From Enterobacter wuhouensis (GTDB taxonomy: Bacteria > Pseudomonadota > Gammaproteobacteria > Enterobacterales > Enterobacteriaceae), in assembly GCF_004331265.1 (NCBI RefSeq), contig NZ_SJOO01000006.1, forward strand, positions 124,001 to 188,000: a stretch of 64,000 nucleotides of DNA, given 5' to 3'. Positions within the stretch are counted from its first letter, which is position 1, and each line of letters opens with the position of its first letter. The notes beneath the pieces are model-generated. The model had not been told where the DNA came from. It saw only the letters and a program-made list of their open reading frames with translations, and ran no database searches. This document shows, piece by piece, positions 23,781 through 32,343 of this stretch. A program made the position numbers and the translations under genes.

Positions 23781-24807
23781 CCTGCTTATCCCATTTTAAT
23801 AGGCCGACGATATCTTTTTCACCTTCGGCTTCTTTCAGCAGGCGCTGCTTATTTTCATACTCAATGTATTCTGAGCACGCCTTTTCATCAGCCGCTTTCT
23901 TGCTGATTTTGCCTGCTCCTTCTAAAACGTCCCGATCGTTAAATTGAAGGAACTGATCGAGCTTGGTTTGCCAGTCTTCTAAAAATACCTGCTTACGGCG
24001 TTTGGCCTGATCTTCGGCAAAATCGAGCCACATATTAACGACGCGATTAAGCTCGCTCACTTCATCCTGAGAAAGATAATTTTTTGCGGTGGTGACATCG
24101 CTTTTACGGACTTCTTCGCCTTTATAGCTGGTCAGCCCCATATGCGGTTGCGTGGCGTCCACACGCTGGTGAATCAACTCAGCAGCGGTATGGCCCGTGC
24201 AAGCAAAATGCAGCTTATTCTGAATGGTCTGGAAGAATTGCGTAGTTTCTTTAAGCGACGGCTGATAGTCAGCGGCTAACGCAAAAATCTCCCTCACGCG
24301 AAGATAGACCCGGCGTTCGCTGGCCCGTATATCGCGAATGCGCTCCAGCATTTCATCGAAATAGTCAGGTACGGCGGAAGATCCGACAGGCGGATTTTTC
24401 AGGCGCTCGTCGTCCATAACGAAGCCTTTTACCAGATATTCCTGCAGCGTTTGGGTGGCCCACTGACGGAACTGTGTACCTCGCGTGGATCGGACGCGAT
24501 AGCCGATGGCGAGAATGACGGGCAGACTGTAGTGAAGTGTGTTGCGATTGACCTTACGCTGACCTTCTTGCTGAACTTGTAAGTAAGCCTTACAGGTTGC
24601 TTTTTGTTCAAGCTCACCTTCTTCGTAAATTGCCTTAATATGCTGAGTAATGGCTTGAGGAGTGACCTGATAAAGAGCAGCTATAGCTGCTTGCGACAGC
24701 CAGAGCGTTTCGTATTCAAAGCGACATGTGATGCGAACAGTTCCGTCATCGCTGGCAAACATAACAAATTCACCTGCTGGAGATTGGATTACGTCTTTAT
24801 CTGCCAT
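23770..24807 (-). CDS. rhuM: RhuM-family protein
   Basis: 345 residues from the ATG at 24807, which has GAGGCGAC upstream. The N-terminal half is the RhuM core (LWLSQAAIAALYQVTPQAIT, NTLHYSLPVILAIGYRVRS, QFRQWATQTLQEYLVKGFV). The C-terminal half is helical and charged. The family is named after a gene in Salmonella SPI-3 and is often found on islands and beside restriction or toxin genes; its biochemical role is unknown, and DNA binding through the N-terminal helices is plausible. It lies in the selC-linked stretch, like its namesake. Confidence 0.88.
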   Translation of the reverse strand: MADKDVIQSPAGEFVMFASDDGTVRITCRFEYETLWLSQAAIAALYQVTPQAITQHIKAIYEEGELEQKATCKAYLQVQQEGQRKVNRNTLHYSLPVILAIGYRVRSTRGTQFRQWATQTLQEYLVKGFVMDDERLKNPPVGSSAVPDYFDEMLERIRDIRASERRVYLRVREIFALAADYQPSLKETTQFFQTIQNKLHFACTGHTAAELIHQRVDATQPHMGLTSYKGEEVRKSDVTTAKNYLSQDEVSELNRVVNMWLDFAEDQAKRRKQVFLEDWQTKLDQFLQFNDRDVLEGAGKISKKAADEKACSEYIEYENKQRLLKEAEGEKDIVGLLKWDKQAKR

Positions 24808-24886
24808 GTCGCCTCTCATTTTGAGCGGTTAACCTTATCAGCTCGTAGTATGCCAGAAACAGCCGCTAAGCCAGGTGGTTTGTATT

Positions 24887-25207
24887 TTATTTTGCGAGGC
24901 GCTTTCCAGGATGCTGAATTTGAATCGCTGCAAGCGCATCCTCTAGCTCAACGAGCTTTGCCTTCGTCCGTTTATAATCATCCTGCAACCGCTGCTCCTG
25001 CTCGTTATACGCCACCAGAACGATGCAACCCTTCATCACCTTTACCGTAACTTGATGCCCGGTATCAAACCCCGCCGCGCGCAGCCACTTGCCGGAAAGG
25101 ATGATTTTCGGCGTGGATTTGTCGAAAACATTCGGGCGGTATCCCACAATTAACGAACGCTCGGTTCCGGATTGGTCGGTGTCTGGGGTAGAATACGAAT
25201 CAGCCAT
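24887..25207 (-). CDS. symE: SymE-family type I toxin
   Basis: 106 residues from the ATG at 25207 with AGGAG seven bases upstream; a TTG at 25213 is less likely. The SymE core is visible: VGYRPN, then PKIILSGKWLRAAGFDTGHQ and VTVKVMKGCIVLVAY, an AbrB-like fold. The C-terminal part is a charged helix. E. coli SymE is an SOS-induced RNA-associated toxin repressed by the antisense RNA SymR. I see no LexA box (CTGT-N8-ACAG) in the 130 bases upstream, so control may differ. symE genes are typically found next to restriction or defence genes, as here. Confidence 0.85.
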   Translation of the reverse strand: MADSYSTPDTDQSGTERSLIVGYRPNVFDKSTPKIILSGKWLRAAGFDTGHQVTVKVMKGCIVLVAYNEQEQRLQDDYKRTKAKLVELEDALAAIQIQHPGKRLAK

Positions 25208-25244
25208 AATCAACTCCTTGATAGTTGGTGAGGTTAGCTCTCGT

Positions 25245-25263
25245 CCGGTATTGCGAGTACCGG
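25245..25263. promoter_or_regulatory. Inverted repeat upstream of symE
   Basis: CCGGTA (25245-25250), loop TTGCGAG, TACCGG (25258-25263). It lies 38 bases upstream of the symE start, where the leader of the toxin message and the antisense RNA (if any) would overlap. It could be a stem in either transcript. No antisense promoter was identified with confidence. Confidence 0.3.
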
Positions 25264-25298
25264 GCGTGGGCGTTTCAATTTGAGGTTATCGTATGTTA

Positions 25299-25345
25299 AG
25301 GTACGTACCTCAATGAAGATATCTTGCTCTTGTAGGTACGTACAT
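25299..25345 (+). promoter_or_regulatory. Paired GTACGTAC palindromes before the small RHH-like gene
   Basis: A perfect 12-base palindrome AGGTACGTACCT (25299-25310) and a second copy of its core GGTACGTAC (25335-25343), centres 35 bases apart. The second abuts the ATG at 25344. Two evenly spaced palindromes over a start site are what an autoregulating ribbon-helix-helix repressor would use. The gene directly downstream encodes such a protein, so this is its likely operator; the link is inferred. Confidence 0.6.
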
Positions 25346-25535
25346 GTCAACAGCTAAACGTGACCCTAACAAATCTAAATCTGGCAAAGCACCGACGTTT
25401 CAGATTCGTATTACGCCTGAGTTGAAGGCGCAATTTGAGGCTGCAGCAAAAGATGCAGGGATGAGTTTGGGGAATTGGATAAAAACTATTGCTAAAAATG
25501 AATTGATTAGGAAAGGTATTGTTCCAAAATTATAA
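25344..25535 (+). CDS. Small Arc/CopG-like (ribbon-helix-helix) protein
   Basis: 63 residues: a basic, disordered N-terminus, then FQIRITPELKAQFEAAAKDA and GMSLGNWIKTIAKNELIRK, matching a strand followed by two helices of the ribbon-helix-helix fold. It starts inside the second GTACGTAC palindrome and stands 40 bases before the ATPase gene on the same strand. The likely job is autorepression of this three-gene unit, or of the divergent symE. It could instead be the antitoxin half of a module whose toxin is not recognised. Confidence 0.72.
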   Translation: MSTAKRDPNKSKSGKAPTFQIRITPELKAQFEAAAKDAGMSLGNWIKTIAKNELIRKGIVPKL

Positions 25536-25575
25536 TTAGATATTAATGCTTTTTATAAAATGTTAAGGATAATGA

Positions 25576-27219
25576 ATGAAAATTTATTTTTCCAATTGGT
25601 ATGGGTTTGAATATTATATAGGTCTGCACTTTCTTCCTGATAATTTAGGATATCCTGAGAAAAAAGGAAATAAAGAAGGTGGTTTGGCTATAAACTTCCA
25701 ATTATATTATGTGAAATCTAAGAATTTAGCAAAAAAGATTGGAAATGTAATGGTATTATCTCCAGACAGTCGAAATATGAGGGAGTTTTTCGAACAGGAA
25801 GGTAACCATATTGAAGGGAATAAAATTTACGAAGTGACAAAACTTTTTCGACCCAAAATGATAGTATCAATGCCGAATAACATTGAATATTACAAGGCTA
25901 TAGCCAGTCTTTTTGAAGAACAACAAGCAATATATATTTTAAAAAGATTGTGTGATGTTAGTTACTACAAGGATAATTTGAATCTCTATAAAAATTGGTA
26001 TGGGTTTACTAGCCGTTTTTATAGGGATAATTCAAGCAGTAAGTCTATACTTAAAAACGGCACAAAAATTGCCATGGGTAGTTATGAGATTAATGGGGTT
26101 ATTGAAATCGCATTAAATGATTTAGGCGATTCTTTTGAGCCATTTACTCTTTCATTTAATAAATTGAATGATATACCTAGAGATATTAATCTTATTATAG
26201 GTAAAAATGGGTTAGGAAAAACACACATACTTAAAGAGGTTTGTGATGTCATAACTGGGTTAAAATCAGCAAGATCTAAGCCATTGTTTAATAAATTAAT
26301 CGTAGTCTCTTATTCTCCTTTTGAGAGTTTCAATACGAATAGAGAGTTATCTGAACTTTTATCTGTTAAATATGGTTTACAAAACCCGATAAATATCCAT
26401 GACAATCCATTATCAATAAATGATTATACTTACATAGGCTTCAAGAATGTTGAAGGGCAATTTGATAGAGAATGGCCGACTTCGTTTTCAGCCAAATCTA
26501 TTTTAAACTCTATTGAATATGACAGAGATGTAGCGTGGTGGGCGGAAGGTGGGCAAGGAAAACTTAAAACGATTTTTTCAACACTCTCATTATCAATGAA
26601 ATTTGACACCATAAGATTTAAAACTATAAAAAATAAAAATATAGATGTAACTATGAGCGGTGACAAAATTAATTTTAACAATGAAGATGAAGAAATTAAT
26701 TACCAAGCAGGAGCCAGTTTTCTAAATAATGGGGAAGAATTAAAACTAAGCTCTGGTCAACAAATTTATTCTTTTATGATTCCATCAATAGTGTCAGAAA
26801 TTCAAGATGAAACATTAATTATCATAGATGAGCCTGAACTTTATTTACATCCAGCATTAGAGATCGGGTTAATTGAAATGTTGAAAACTATACTTAAAAA
26901 CAGAAAATCATATGCAATTATAGCTACTCATTCTTCATTGATAGCAAGAGAAGTTCAGAGAAATTGTGTTCATGTTTTAAAAGAAGCTACCTTTGGCACG
27001 ATGATTGATCGTCCTAATATAGAAACATACGGAGAATCCTTAGAAGAAATAATTGGAGAGATTTTTGATGATTATTCCATAAAGAAACCATATCAACATG
27101 AGATTGATGATATTATGGATGAAAAGTTAAGTCTTAATGAAAATTTGGATAAGTTATCGCATAAGATTGGTGACGAAGGGTTGGTATACTTAGCTTCTAA
27201 GATAAACAGTTCTAATTAA
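25576..27219 (+). CDS. SMC-like ATPase of a Septu-like (PtuA-type) defence pair
   Basis: 547 residues, very AT-rich. Motifs: Walker A G209-KNGLGK-T216, signature L391-SSGQ, Walker B D418-E419 in IIIDEPELYLHP, and H452 (ATHSS). The order is that of an ABC-type ATPase with an internal insertion, as in PtuA, RloC and OLD proteins. About 185 residues precede the ATPase core, longer than usual, and contain the motif NWYGF twice (7-11 and 140-144). The stop is 11 bases before an HNH nuclease gene. In Septu the ATPase sequesters and controls the nuclease during phage infection; assignment here rests on gene pair and motifs. Confidence 0.78.
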   Translation: MKIYFSNWYGFEYYIGLHFLPDNLGYPEKKGNKEGGLAINFQLYYVKSKNLAKKIGNVMVLSPDSRNMREFFEQEGNHIEGNKIYEVTKLFRPKMIVSMPNNIEYYKAIASLFEEQQAIYILKRLCDVSYYKDNLNLYKNWYGFTSRFYRDNSSSKSILKNGTKIAMGSYEINGVIEIALNDLGDSFEPFTLSFNKLNDIPRDINLIIGKNGLGKTHILKEVCDVITGLKSARSKPLFNKLIVVSYSPFESFNTNRELSELLSVKYGLQNPINIHDNPLSINDYTYIGFKNVEGQFDREWPTSFSAKSILNSIEYDRDVAWWAEGGQGKLKTIFSTLSLSMKFDTIRFKTIKNKNIDVTMSGDKINFNNEDEEINYQAGASFLNNGEELKLSSGQQIYSFMIPSIVSEIQDETLIIIDEPELYLHPALEIGLIEMLKTILKNRKSYAIIATHSSLIAREVQRNCVHVLKEATFGTMIDRPNIETYGESLEEIIGEIFDDYSIKKPYQHEIDDIMDEKLSLNENLDKLSHKIGDEGLVYLASKINSSN

Positions 27220-27229
27220 GGTAGTGCAA

Positions 27230-28114
27230 ATGAAAATTATTAAAGCATTACTGACGCAGGACGAGAAAATATGGTTGAATTTAGGCCTTGCTTGTAAGAA
27301 GGCTAGAGATGTCTCATTACCTACATTAAAAAAAGAAATATGCGAAAAATATAATGATTATGTTTATATTGTCAATGGGTTGGATAACAATCTTCCCGAA
27401 AGTATGTTTTCATCTGAAGCAAATAGCGACCTAAAAAAACATTTTATTGATTTATACAACTATCCCACTTCAAGGCTCAAAGAGCTTTTGATTTCTAAAA
27501 GACGTGAGCATGCATTGACATCTTGCCCATACTGTGGAAATCCAACTATTCCGGATACATTAGACCATTTTATACCAAAAGATAAGCTTGCTGAATATTC
27601 TATATATCCAAATAATTTAGTTCCACAATGTCGGTCATGTGCACCGATAAAAAGTAATAAATACTTTTCCCAAGAAAATGATTTAGTTATGTTTGCCCAT
27701 CCATTTTATTCAACACTTCTTGATAATGTTATTATAGAAATAATTTCTTCACTGGATGAGGGTAAGGTTACTTTTCAGGTGAAATTTTCAACTAGAACGG
27801 ATAATGTTCAAGAACAAAGAGCGATTATATTGCATATAATATCTCTTAAAGTTAAAGAAAGAATCCTCGTTTATTGCGATAAAGAAATAAAAAAATGGAT
27901 TAGGAAGTTAAAAAATACAAACTTCAATATTGAGCAAGTTCTCCATGCACGATATTCGGAGCATGATTTGCATGAGGCACGAAGTAATTGGGAGTTTGTA
28001 CTTTATCGTTCACTTTTGGAAAATGATTCCGTAATGCAATATCTAAAGTCCATCAGCCCTGATGAGCAGCAAAACCAAAGTGACGACAGAGAGTTGATTA
28101 CTTTGAATATTTGA
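27230..28114 (+). CDS. HNH nuclease of a Septu-like (PtuB-type) defence pair
   Basis: 294 residues from the ATG at 27230, with AAGG at spacing 8; a GTG at 27224 lies too close to that site. The HNH core is complete: zinc cysteines C99-x-x-C102 and C134-x-x-C137, catalytic D112-H113 (LDHFIPK) and N129 in NNLVPQC. About 95 residues lie before it and 155 after. It follows the SMC-like ATPase at 10 bases, so the two are one operon. Pairing of this ATPase type with an HNH protein is the definition of Septu; the remote N- and C-terminal regions leave room for a related but unnamed subtype. Confidence 0.8.
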   Translation: MKIIKALLTQDEKIWLNLGLACKKARDVSLPTLKKEICEKYNDYVYIVNGLDNNLPESMFSSEANSDLKKHFIDLYNYPTSRLKELLISKRREHALTSCPYCGNPTIPDTLDHFIPKDKLAEYSIYPNNLVPQCRSCAPIKSNKYFSQENDLVMFAHPFYSTLLDNVIIEIISSLDEGKVTFQVKFSTRTDNVQEQRAIILHIISLKVKERILVYCDKEIKKWIRKLKNTNFNIEQVLHARYSEHDLHEARSNWEFVLYRSLLENDSVMQYLKSISPDEQQNQSDDRELITLNI

Positions 28115-28119
28115 TTAAA

Positions 28120-28138
28120 AACTAATTTTTAATTAGTT
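28120..28138. terminator. AT-only hairpin between the nuclease gene and selC
   Basis: AACTAATT (28120-28127), loop TTT, AATTAGTT (28131-28138). It lies between the convergent HNH gene and selC. Read from selC it is followed by four T, so it may act as a weak terminator. The stem is all A-T apart from one pair and is therefore not strong. Confidence 0.35.
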
Positions 28139-28153
28139 AATAGAGAGAAAATC

Positions 28154-28248
28154 TGGCGGAAGATCACAGGAGTCGAACCTGCCCGGGAACGCTGGCGTCC
28201 CCAACTGGATTTGAAGTCCAGCCACCTCACCGGAGATGACGATCTTCC
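28154..28248 (-). tRNA. selC: tRNA-Sec (anticodon TCA)
   Basis: 95 bases including CCA, on the minus strand. The sequence starts GGAAGATCGTC and ends GATCTTCCGCCA, pairing into the 8-bp acceptor stem of tRNA-Sec. The anticodon TCA is at 28212-28214, and a long variable arm is present. It carries selenocysteine to UGA codons. Its 3' end faces the accessory block to the left; selC is a classic integration site for islands (SPI-3, LEE). I found no second copy of the selC 3' end and no integrase in the window. Confidence 0.97.
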
Positions 28249-28279
28249 GCGCCTCGATTGCTACATGGAGGCGGGGCGC

Positions 28280-28285
28280 ATTATA
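28280..28285 (-). promoter_or_regulatory. selC promoter, -10 box
   Basis: On the minus strand, TATAAT lies 31 bases upstream of the tRNA start and is followed by a GC-rich stretch (GCGCCCCGCC), the discriminator found in stable-RNA promoters under stringent control. No good -35 box stands at the right distance. The rest of the gap up to yicJ (28539) holds the yicJI promoter region; no clear boxes were seen there. Confidence 0.6.
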
Positions 28286-28538
28286 GCTACTTTCAGGCAT
28301 TTACCACATACCCCCACACACTTTTTTCACATCTCTTTTGACCTTAAACCCCCTGTTTCAGTTAATTCCTAAGAAAATCCTCAGGTTAGCATTTCGTGCT
28401 CATCGACTTTTACCCCGATCACAAAAAAGAAGAAACGTAATCTGCTAACCAGAAAACGCAATACCCGCCTTTGAAACAATGGTTTAAAACGAATGCAACC
28501 GGTCTCAGCGCCCCCTACAGCGTGAAGGATATAAAAAG

Positions 28539-29930
28539 ATGAGCGAAGTATTGTCAGTAAAAGAGAAGATTGGCTACGGCATGGGTGACGCCGCCAGCCA
28601 CATCATTTTTGATAACGTTATGTTGTACATGATGTTTTTCTACACCGATATTTTCGGCATTCCCGCCGGGTTTGTTGGCACCATGTTCCTGCTGGCCCGC
28701 GCGCTGGATGCGATCTCCGACCCGTGCATGGGGCTGATTGCCGACCGCACCCGCAGCCGCTGGGGCAAGTTCCGTCCGTGGATTTTGTTCGGCGCCATCC
28801 CGTTCGGCATCGTCTGCGTGCTGGCCTACACCACGCCGGACCTCAGCCTCAACGGCAAAATGGTTTACGCCGCCGTTACCTACACCCTGCTGACCCTGCT
28901 CTATACCGTGGTCAACATCCCATACTGCGCGCTGGGCGGCGTGATAACCAACGACCCGACGCAGCGTATCTCCCTTCAGTCCTGGCGCTTTGTGCTGGCG
29001 ACGGCGGGCGGCATGCTCTCCACGGTGCTGATGATGCCGCTGGTGAACCTGATTGGCGGCGACGATAAAGCGTTCGGCTTCCAGGGCGGGATTGCCGTGC
29101 TGTCGGTGGTCGCGTTCCTGATGCTGGCGTTCTGCTTCTTTACCACCAAAGAGCGCATCCAGGTGCCGCCAAGCACCACCTCCATGCGGGAAGACCTGCG
29201 CGACATCTGGCACAACGACCAGTGGCGCATCGTCGGCGTGCTCACCATCCTCAACATCCTCGCCGTCTGCGTGCGCGGCGGGGCGATGATGTACTACTGC
29301 ACCTGGATCATGGGCTCGCCGGAGGTGTTCGTCGCGTTCCTCACCACCTACTGCGTCGGCAACCTGATCGGCTCCGCGCTGGCGAAACCGCTCACCGACT
29401 GGAAGTGCAAGGTCAGCATCTTCTGGTGGACCAACGCCGCGCTGGCGGTGATCAGCGTGGCGATGTTCTTCGTGCCGATGCATGCCACCGTGCTGATGTT
29501 CGCCTTTATCTTCGTCATCGGCGTGCTGCACCAACTGGTGACGCCGATTCAGTGGGTGATGATGTCCGATACCGTCGACTACGGCGAATGGACCAACGGC
29601 AAACGCCTGACCGGCATTAGCTTTGCGGGCACCCTGTTCGTGCTGAAGCTCGGCCTGGCGCTGGGCGGGGCGATGATCGGCTGGATGCTGGCAGGCGGGG
29701 GCTACGACGCGGCAGCCAAAACCCAGAACAGCGCGACCATCAGCATCATTATCGGCCTGTTTACCCTGGCCCCGGCGGTCTGCTACGTGCTGAGCGCCAT
29801 CATCGCTAAACGCTACTACACGCTGAAAACCCCTTTCCTGACCAAAATCATGGGCGAGCTGGCGCAGGGCGCGCGTCGCAATCAGCAGGAGTTTGAAAAC
29901 CTGCCGGTCAGCAAAGAATTACAGAACTAA
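28539..29930 (+). CDS. yicJ: Glycoside-pentoside-hexuronide (GPH) family sugar symporter YicJ
   Basis: 463 residues with about twelve transmembrane helices. It begins VLSVKEKIGYGMGDAASH, the usual GPH-family opening, and has the loop LIADRTRSRWGKFRPWILFG between helices 2 and 3. E. coli YicJ has 460 residues. It probably imports alpha-xylosides (isoprimeverose-like) by cation symport for the adjacent xylosidase, which starts 12 bases later. Confidence 0.95.
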   Translation: MSEVLSVKEKIGYGMGDAASHIIFDNVMLYMMFFYTDIFGIPAGFVGTMFLLARALDAISDPCMGLIADRTRSRWGKFRPWILFGAIPFGIVCVLAYTTPDLSLNGKMVYAAVTYTLLTLLYTVVNIPYCALGGVITNDPTQRISLQSWRFVLATAGGMLSTVLMMPLVNLIGGDDKAFGFQGGIAVLSVVAFLMLAFCFFTTKERIQVPPSTTSMREDLRDIWHNDQWRIVGVLTILNILAVCVRGGAMMYYCTWIMGSPEVFVAFLTTYCVGNLIGSALAKPLTDWKCKVSIFWWTNAALAVISVAMFFVPMHATVLMFAFIFVIGVLHQLVTPIQWVMMSDTVDYGEWTNGKRLTGISFAGTLFVLKLGLALGGAMIGWMLAGGGYDAAAKTQNSATISIIIGLFTLAPAVCYVLSAIIAKRYYTLKTPFLTKIMGELAQGARRNQQEFENLPVSKELQN

Positions 29931-29942
29931 GAGGACGAGAGT

Positions 29943-32261
29943 ATGAAAATCAGTGATGGAAACTGGCTCATTCAACCGGGCCTGAACGTGACCTATCCGG
30001 TTCAGGTGTTCGACGTGGAGCAGCAGGGCAATGACCTGGTGGTGTTTGTTGCGCCGCGCGACGTGCGCGAACGCACCTGGCAGCTCGACACGTTGATGTT
30101 CACGGTGCGCCTGTTTGCCCCGCAGGAAGGGATTGTCGGGGTGCGCATCGAGCACTTCCAGGGCGCGCTGAATAATGGCCCGCACTATCCGCTGAACGTT
30201 CTGAAAGACGTGAAGGTAGAGATTGAAAACAACGCCGATTTTGCCGAGCTGAAAAGCGGAAGCGTCAGCGTGCGCGTCACCAAAGGCGAATTCTGGGCGC
30301 TGGATTTCCTGCGTAACGGCCAGCGCATTACCGGCAGCCAGCTGAAAAATAACGGATACGTGCAGGATACCAATACCGATCGCAATTACGTGTTCGAACG
30401 TCTGGATCTGGGCGTGGGCGAAACGGTCTACGGTCTGGGCGAGCGCTTTACCGCGCTGGTGCGCAACGGCCAGACGGTCGAAACCTGGAACCGCGACGGC
30501 GGTACCAGCACCGAGCAGTCCTACAAAAACATCCCGTTCTACCTGACCAACCGCGGCTACGGCGTGCTGGTGAATCACCCGGAGAACGTCTCGTTTGAAG
30601 TCGGCTCCGAGAAGGTCTCCAAGGTGCAGTTCAGCGTGGAAGGAGAATATCTCGAGTACTTCGTGATCGACGGCCCGACGCCGAAAGAGGTGCTGAATCG
30701 CTATACGCAGTTCACCGGGCGTCCGGCGCTGCCGCCTGCCTGGTCGTTCGGCCTGTGGCTAACCACCTCGTTCACCACTAACTACGACGAGGCGACGGTA
30801 AACAGCTTTATCGACGGCATGGCCGAGCGCGACCTGCCGCTTCACGTGTTCCACTTCGACTGCTTCTGGATGAAGGCCTTCCAGTGGTGTGACTTCGAGT
30901 GGGACCCGGTGACCTTCCCGGACCCAGAGGGGATGATCCGCCGGCTGAAGGAGAAAGGGCTGAAGGTCTGCGTGTGGATTAACCCGTACATCGGCCAGAA
31001 ATCCCCGATCTTCCGCGAGCTGAAAGAGAAGGGCTACCTGCTCAAGCGCCCGGACGGCTCCCTGTGGCAGTGGGACAAATGGCAGCCGGGGCTGGCGATT
31101 TATGACTTTACCAACCCGGAAGCGTGCCGGTGGTATACCGACAGGCTAAAAGGCCTGGTGGATATCGGCGTCGACTGCTTCAAGACTGACTTCGGCGAGC
31201 GTATCCCGACCGACGTGCAGTGGTTCGACGGTTCCGATCCGCAGAAGATGCACAACCACTACGCCTACATCTACAACGAGCTGGTGTGGAACGTGCTGAA
31301 GGAGACGGTAGGGGAAGAAGAGGCGGTGCTGTTTGCCCGCTCTGCGTCCGTCGGCGCGCAGCAGTTCCCGGTGCACTGGGGCGGCGACTGCTACGCCAAC
31401 TACGAGTCGATGGCCGAAAGCCTGCGCGGCGGCCTGTCGATCGGCCTGTCCGGCTTCGGGTTCTGGAGCCACGACATCGGCGGGTTTGAAAACACCGCTC
31501 CGGCGCACGTCTATAAGCGCTGGTGCGCGTTCGGGCTGTTCTCCAGCCACAGCCGACTGCACGGCAGCAAATCCTACCGCGTGCCGTGGGCGTACGATGA
31601 TGAGTCCTGCGACGTGGTGCGTCACTTCACGCAGCTGAAGTGCCAGCTGATGCCGTACCTGTATCGCCAGGCGGCGCTGGCGCGCGAGTTCGGCACGCCG
31701 ATGCTGCGGGCGATGATGCTGGAGTTCCCGGACGATCCGGCGTGCGATTACCTTGACCGCCAGTACATGCTGGGTGATGCAATGATGGTGGCACCGGTGT
31801 TCTCCGAGGCGGGTGACGTTCAGTTCTACCTGCCGGAAGGCCGCTGGACGCACCTGTGGCACAACGACGAAATTCAGGGCAGCCGCTGGCATAAGCAGCA
31901 GCATGATTTCCAGAGCCTGCCGGTCTACGTGCGCGATAACACCCTGCTGGCGCTGGGTAACAATAACCAGAAGCCGGACTACGCGTGGAACGCGGGGACG
32001 GCCTTCCAGCTGTTTAACCTGGCCGATGGCGCAACGGCGGTGAGCGAAGTGCCTGCGTCGGACGGTTCGGTGGCGTTTACGCTGAAAGCGTCACGTCGGG
32101 GCGACATCGTGACCTTTACCGGCGCGGGAGACGCGCAAAACTGGTCGGTGTGCTTGCGCAACGTTCAGAAGGTGAGCGGCGTAAAAGGGGGTTCACACGC
32201 GGGCAGCGAGTGGGGTGTGGTGGTGAAAGCCGAGGGGAATGAGGTGGTGGTTCACCTTTAA
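29943..32261 (+). CDS. yicI: Alpha-xylosidase YicI
   Basis: 772 residues, the exact size of E. coli YicI, glycoside hydrolase family 31. The nucleophile D416 lies in [10 protein letters not shown] and the acid/base D482 in [12 protein letters not shown], both at E. coli numbering. It is a cytoplasmic exo-enzyme that removes alpha-linked xylose, as from isoprimeverose. It forms an operon with the transporter yicJ. The stop at 32259-32261 is followed 2 bases later by a large inverted repeat. Confidence 0.97.
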   Translation: MKISDGNWLIQPGLNVTYPVQVFDVEQQGNDLVVFVAPRDVRERTWQLDTLMFTVRLFAPQEGIVGVRIEHFQGALNNGPHYPLNVLKDVKVEIENNADFAELKSGSVSVRVTKGEFWALDFLRNGQRITGSQLKNNGYVQDTNTDRNYVFERLDLGVGETVYGLGERFTALVRNGQTVETWNRDGGTSTEQSYKNIPFYLTNRGYGVLVNHPENVSFEVGSEKVSKVQFSVEGEYLEYFVIDGPTPKEVLNRYTQFTGRPALPPAWSFGLWLTTSFTTNYDEATVNSFIDGMAERDLPLHVFHFDCFWMKAFQWCDFEWDPVTFPDPEGMIRRLKEKGLKVCVWINPYIGQKSPIFRELKEKGYLLKRPDGSLWQWDKWQPGLAIYDFTNPEACRWYTDRLKGLVDIGVDCFKTDFGERIPTDVQWFDGSDPQKMHNHYAYIYNELVWNVLKETVGEEEAVLFARSASVGAQQFPVHWGGDCYANYESMAESLRGGLSIGLSGFGFWSHDIGGFENTAPAHVYKRWCAFGLFSSHSRLHGSKSYRVPWAYDDESCDVVRHFTQLKCQLMPYLYRQAALAREFGTPMLRAMMLEFPDDPACDYLDRQYMLGDAMMVAPVFSEAGDVQFYLPEGRWTHLWHNDEIQGSRWHKQQHDFQSLPVYVRDNTLLALGNNNQKPDYAWNAGTAFQLFNLADGATAVSEVPASDGSVAFTLKASRRGDIVTFTGAGDAQNWSVCLRNVQKVSGVKGGSHAGSEWGVVVKAEGNEVVVHL

Positions 32262-32263
32262 TT

Positions 32264-32343
32264 CCCCTCACCCTGACCCTCTCCCACGGGGAGAGGGAAT
32301 GGTTTGCTCCCTCTCCCTTTTAGGGAGAGGGCTGGGGTGAGGG
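32264..32343. repeat. Large compound inverted repeat between yicI and yicH
   Basis: Outer arms CCCCTCACCCTGACCCTCTCCC without the last base (32264-32284) and GGGAGAGGGCTGGGGTGAGGG (32323-32343) pair almost fully. Two inner blocks (GGGAGAGGG and CCCTCTCCC) can pair with each other or with the outer arms. The four alternating blocks allow one long stem or two hairpins. It belongs to a family of intergenic repeats common in enterobacteria and probably ends transcription from both sides. The last codons of yicH lie in its right arm. Confidence 0.85.

Noticed and set aside
23770..28248. A bounded genomic island with direct repeats at selC
   Set aside because: No second copy of the selC 3' end and no integrase or recombinase gene were found; only association with selC is stated.
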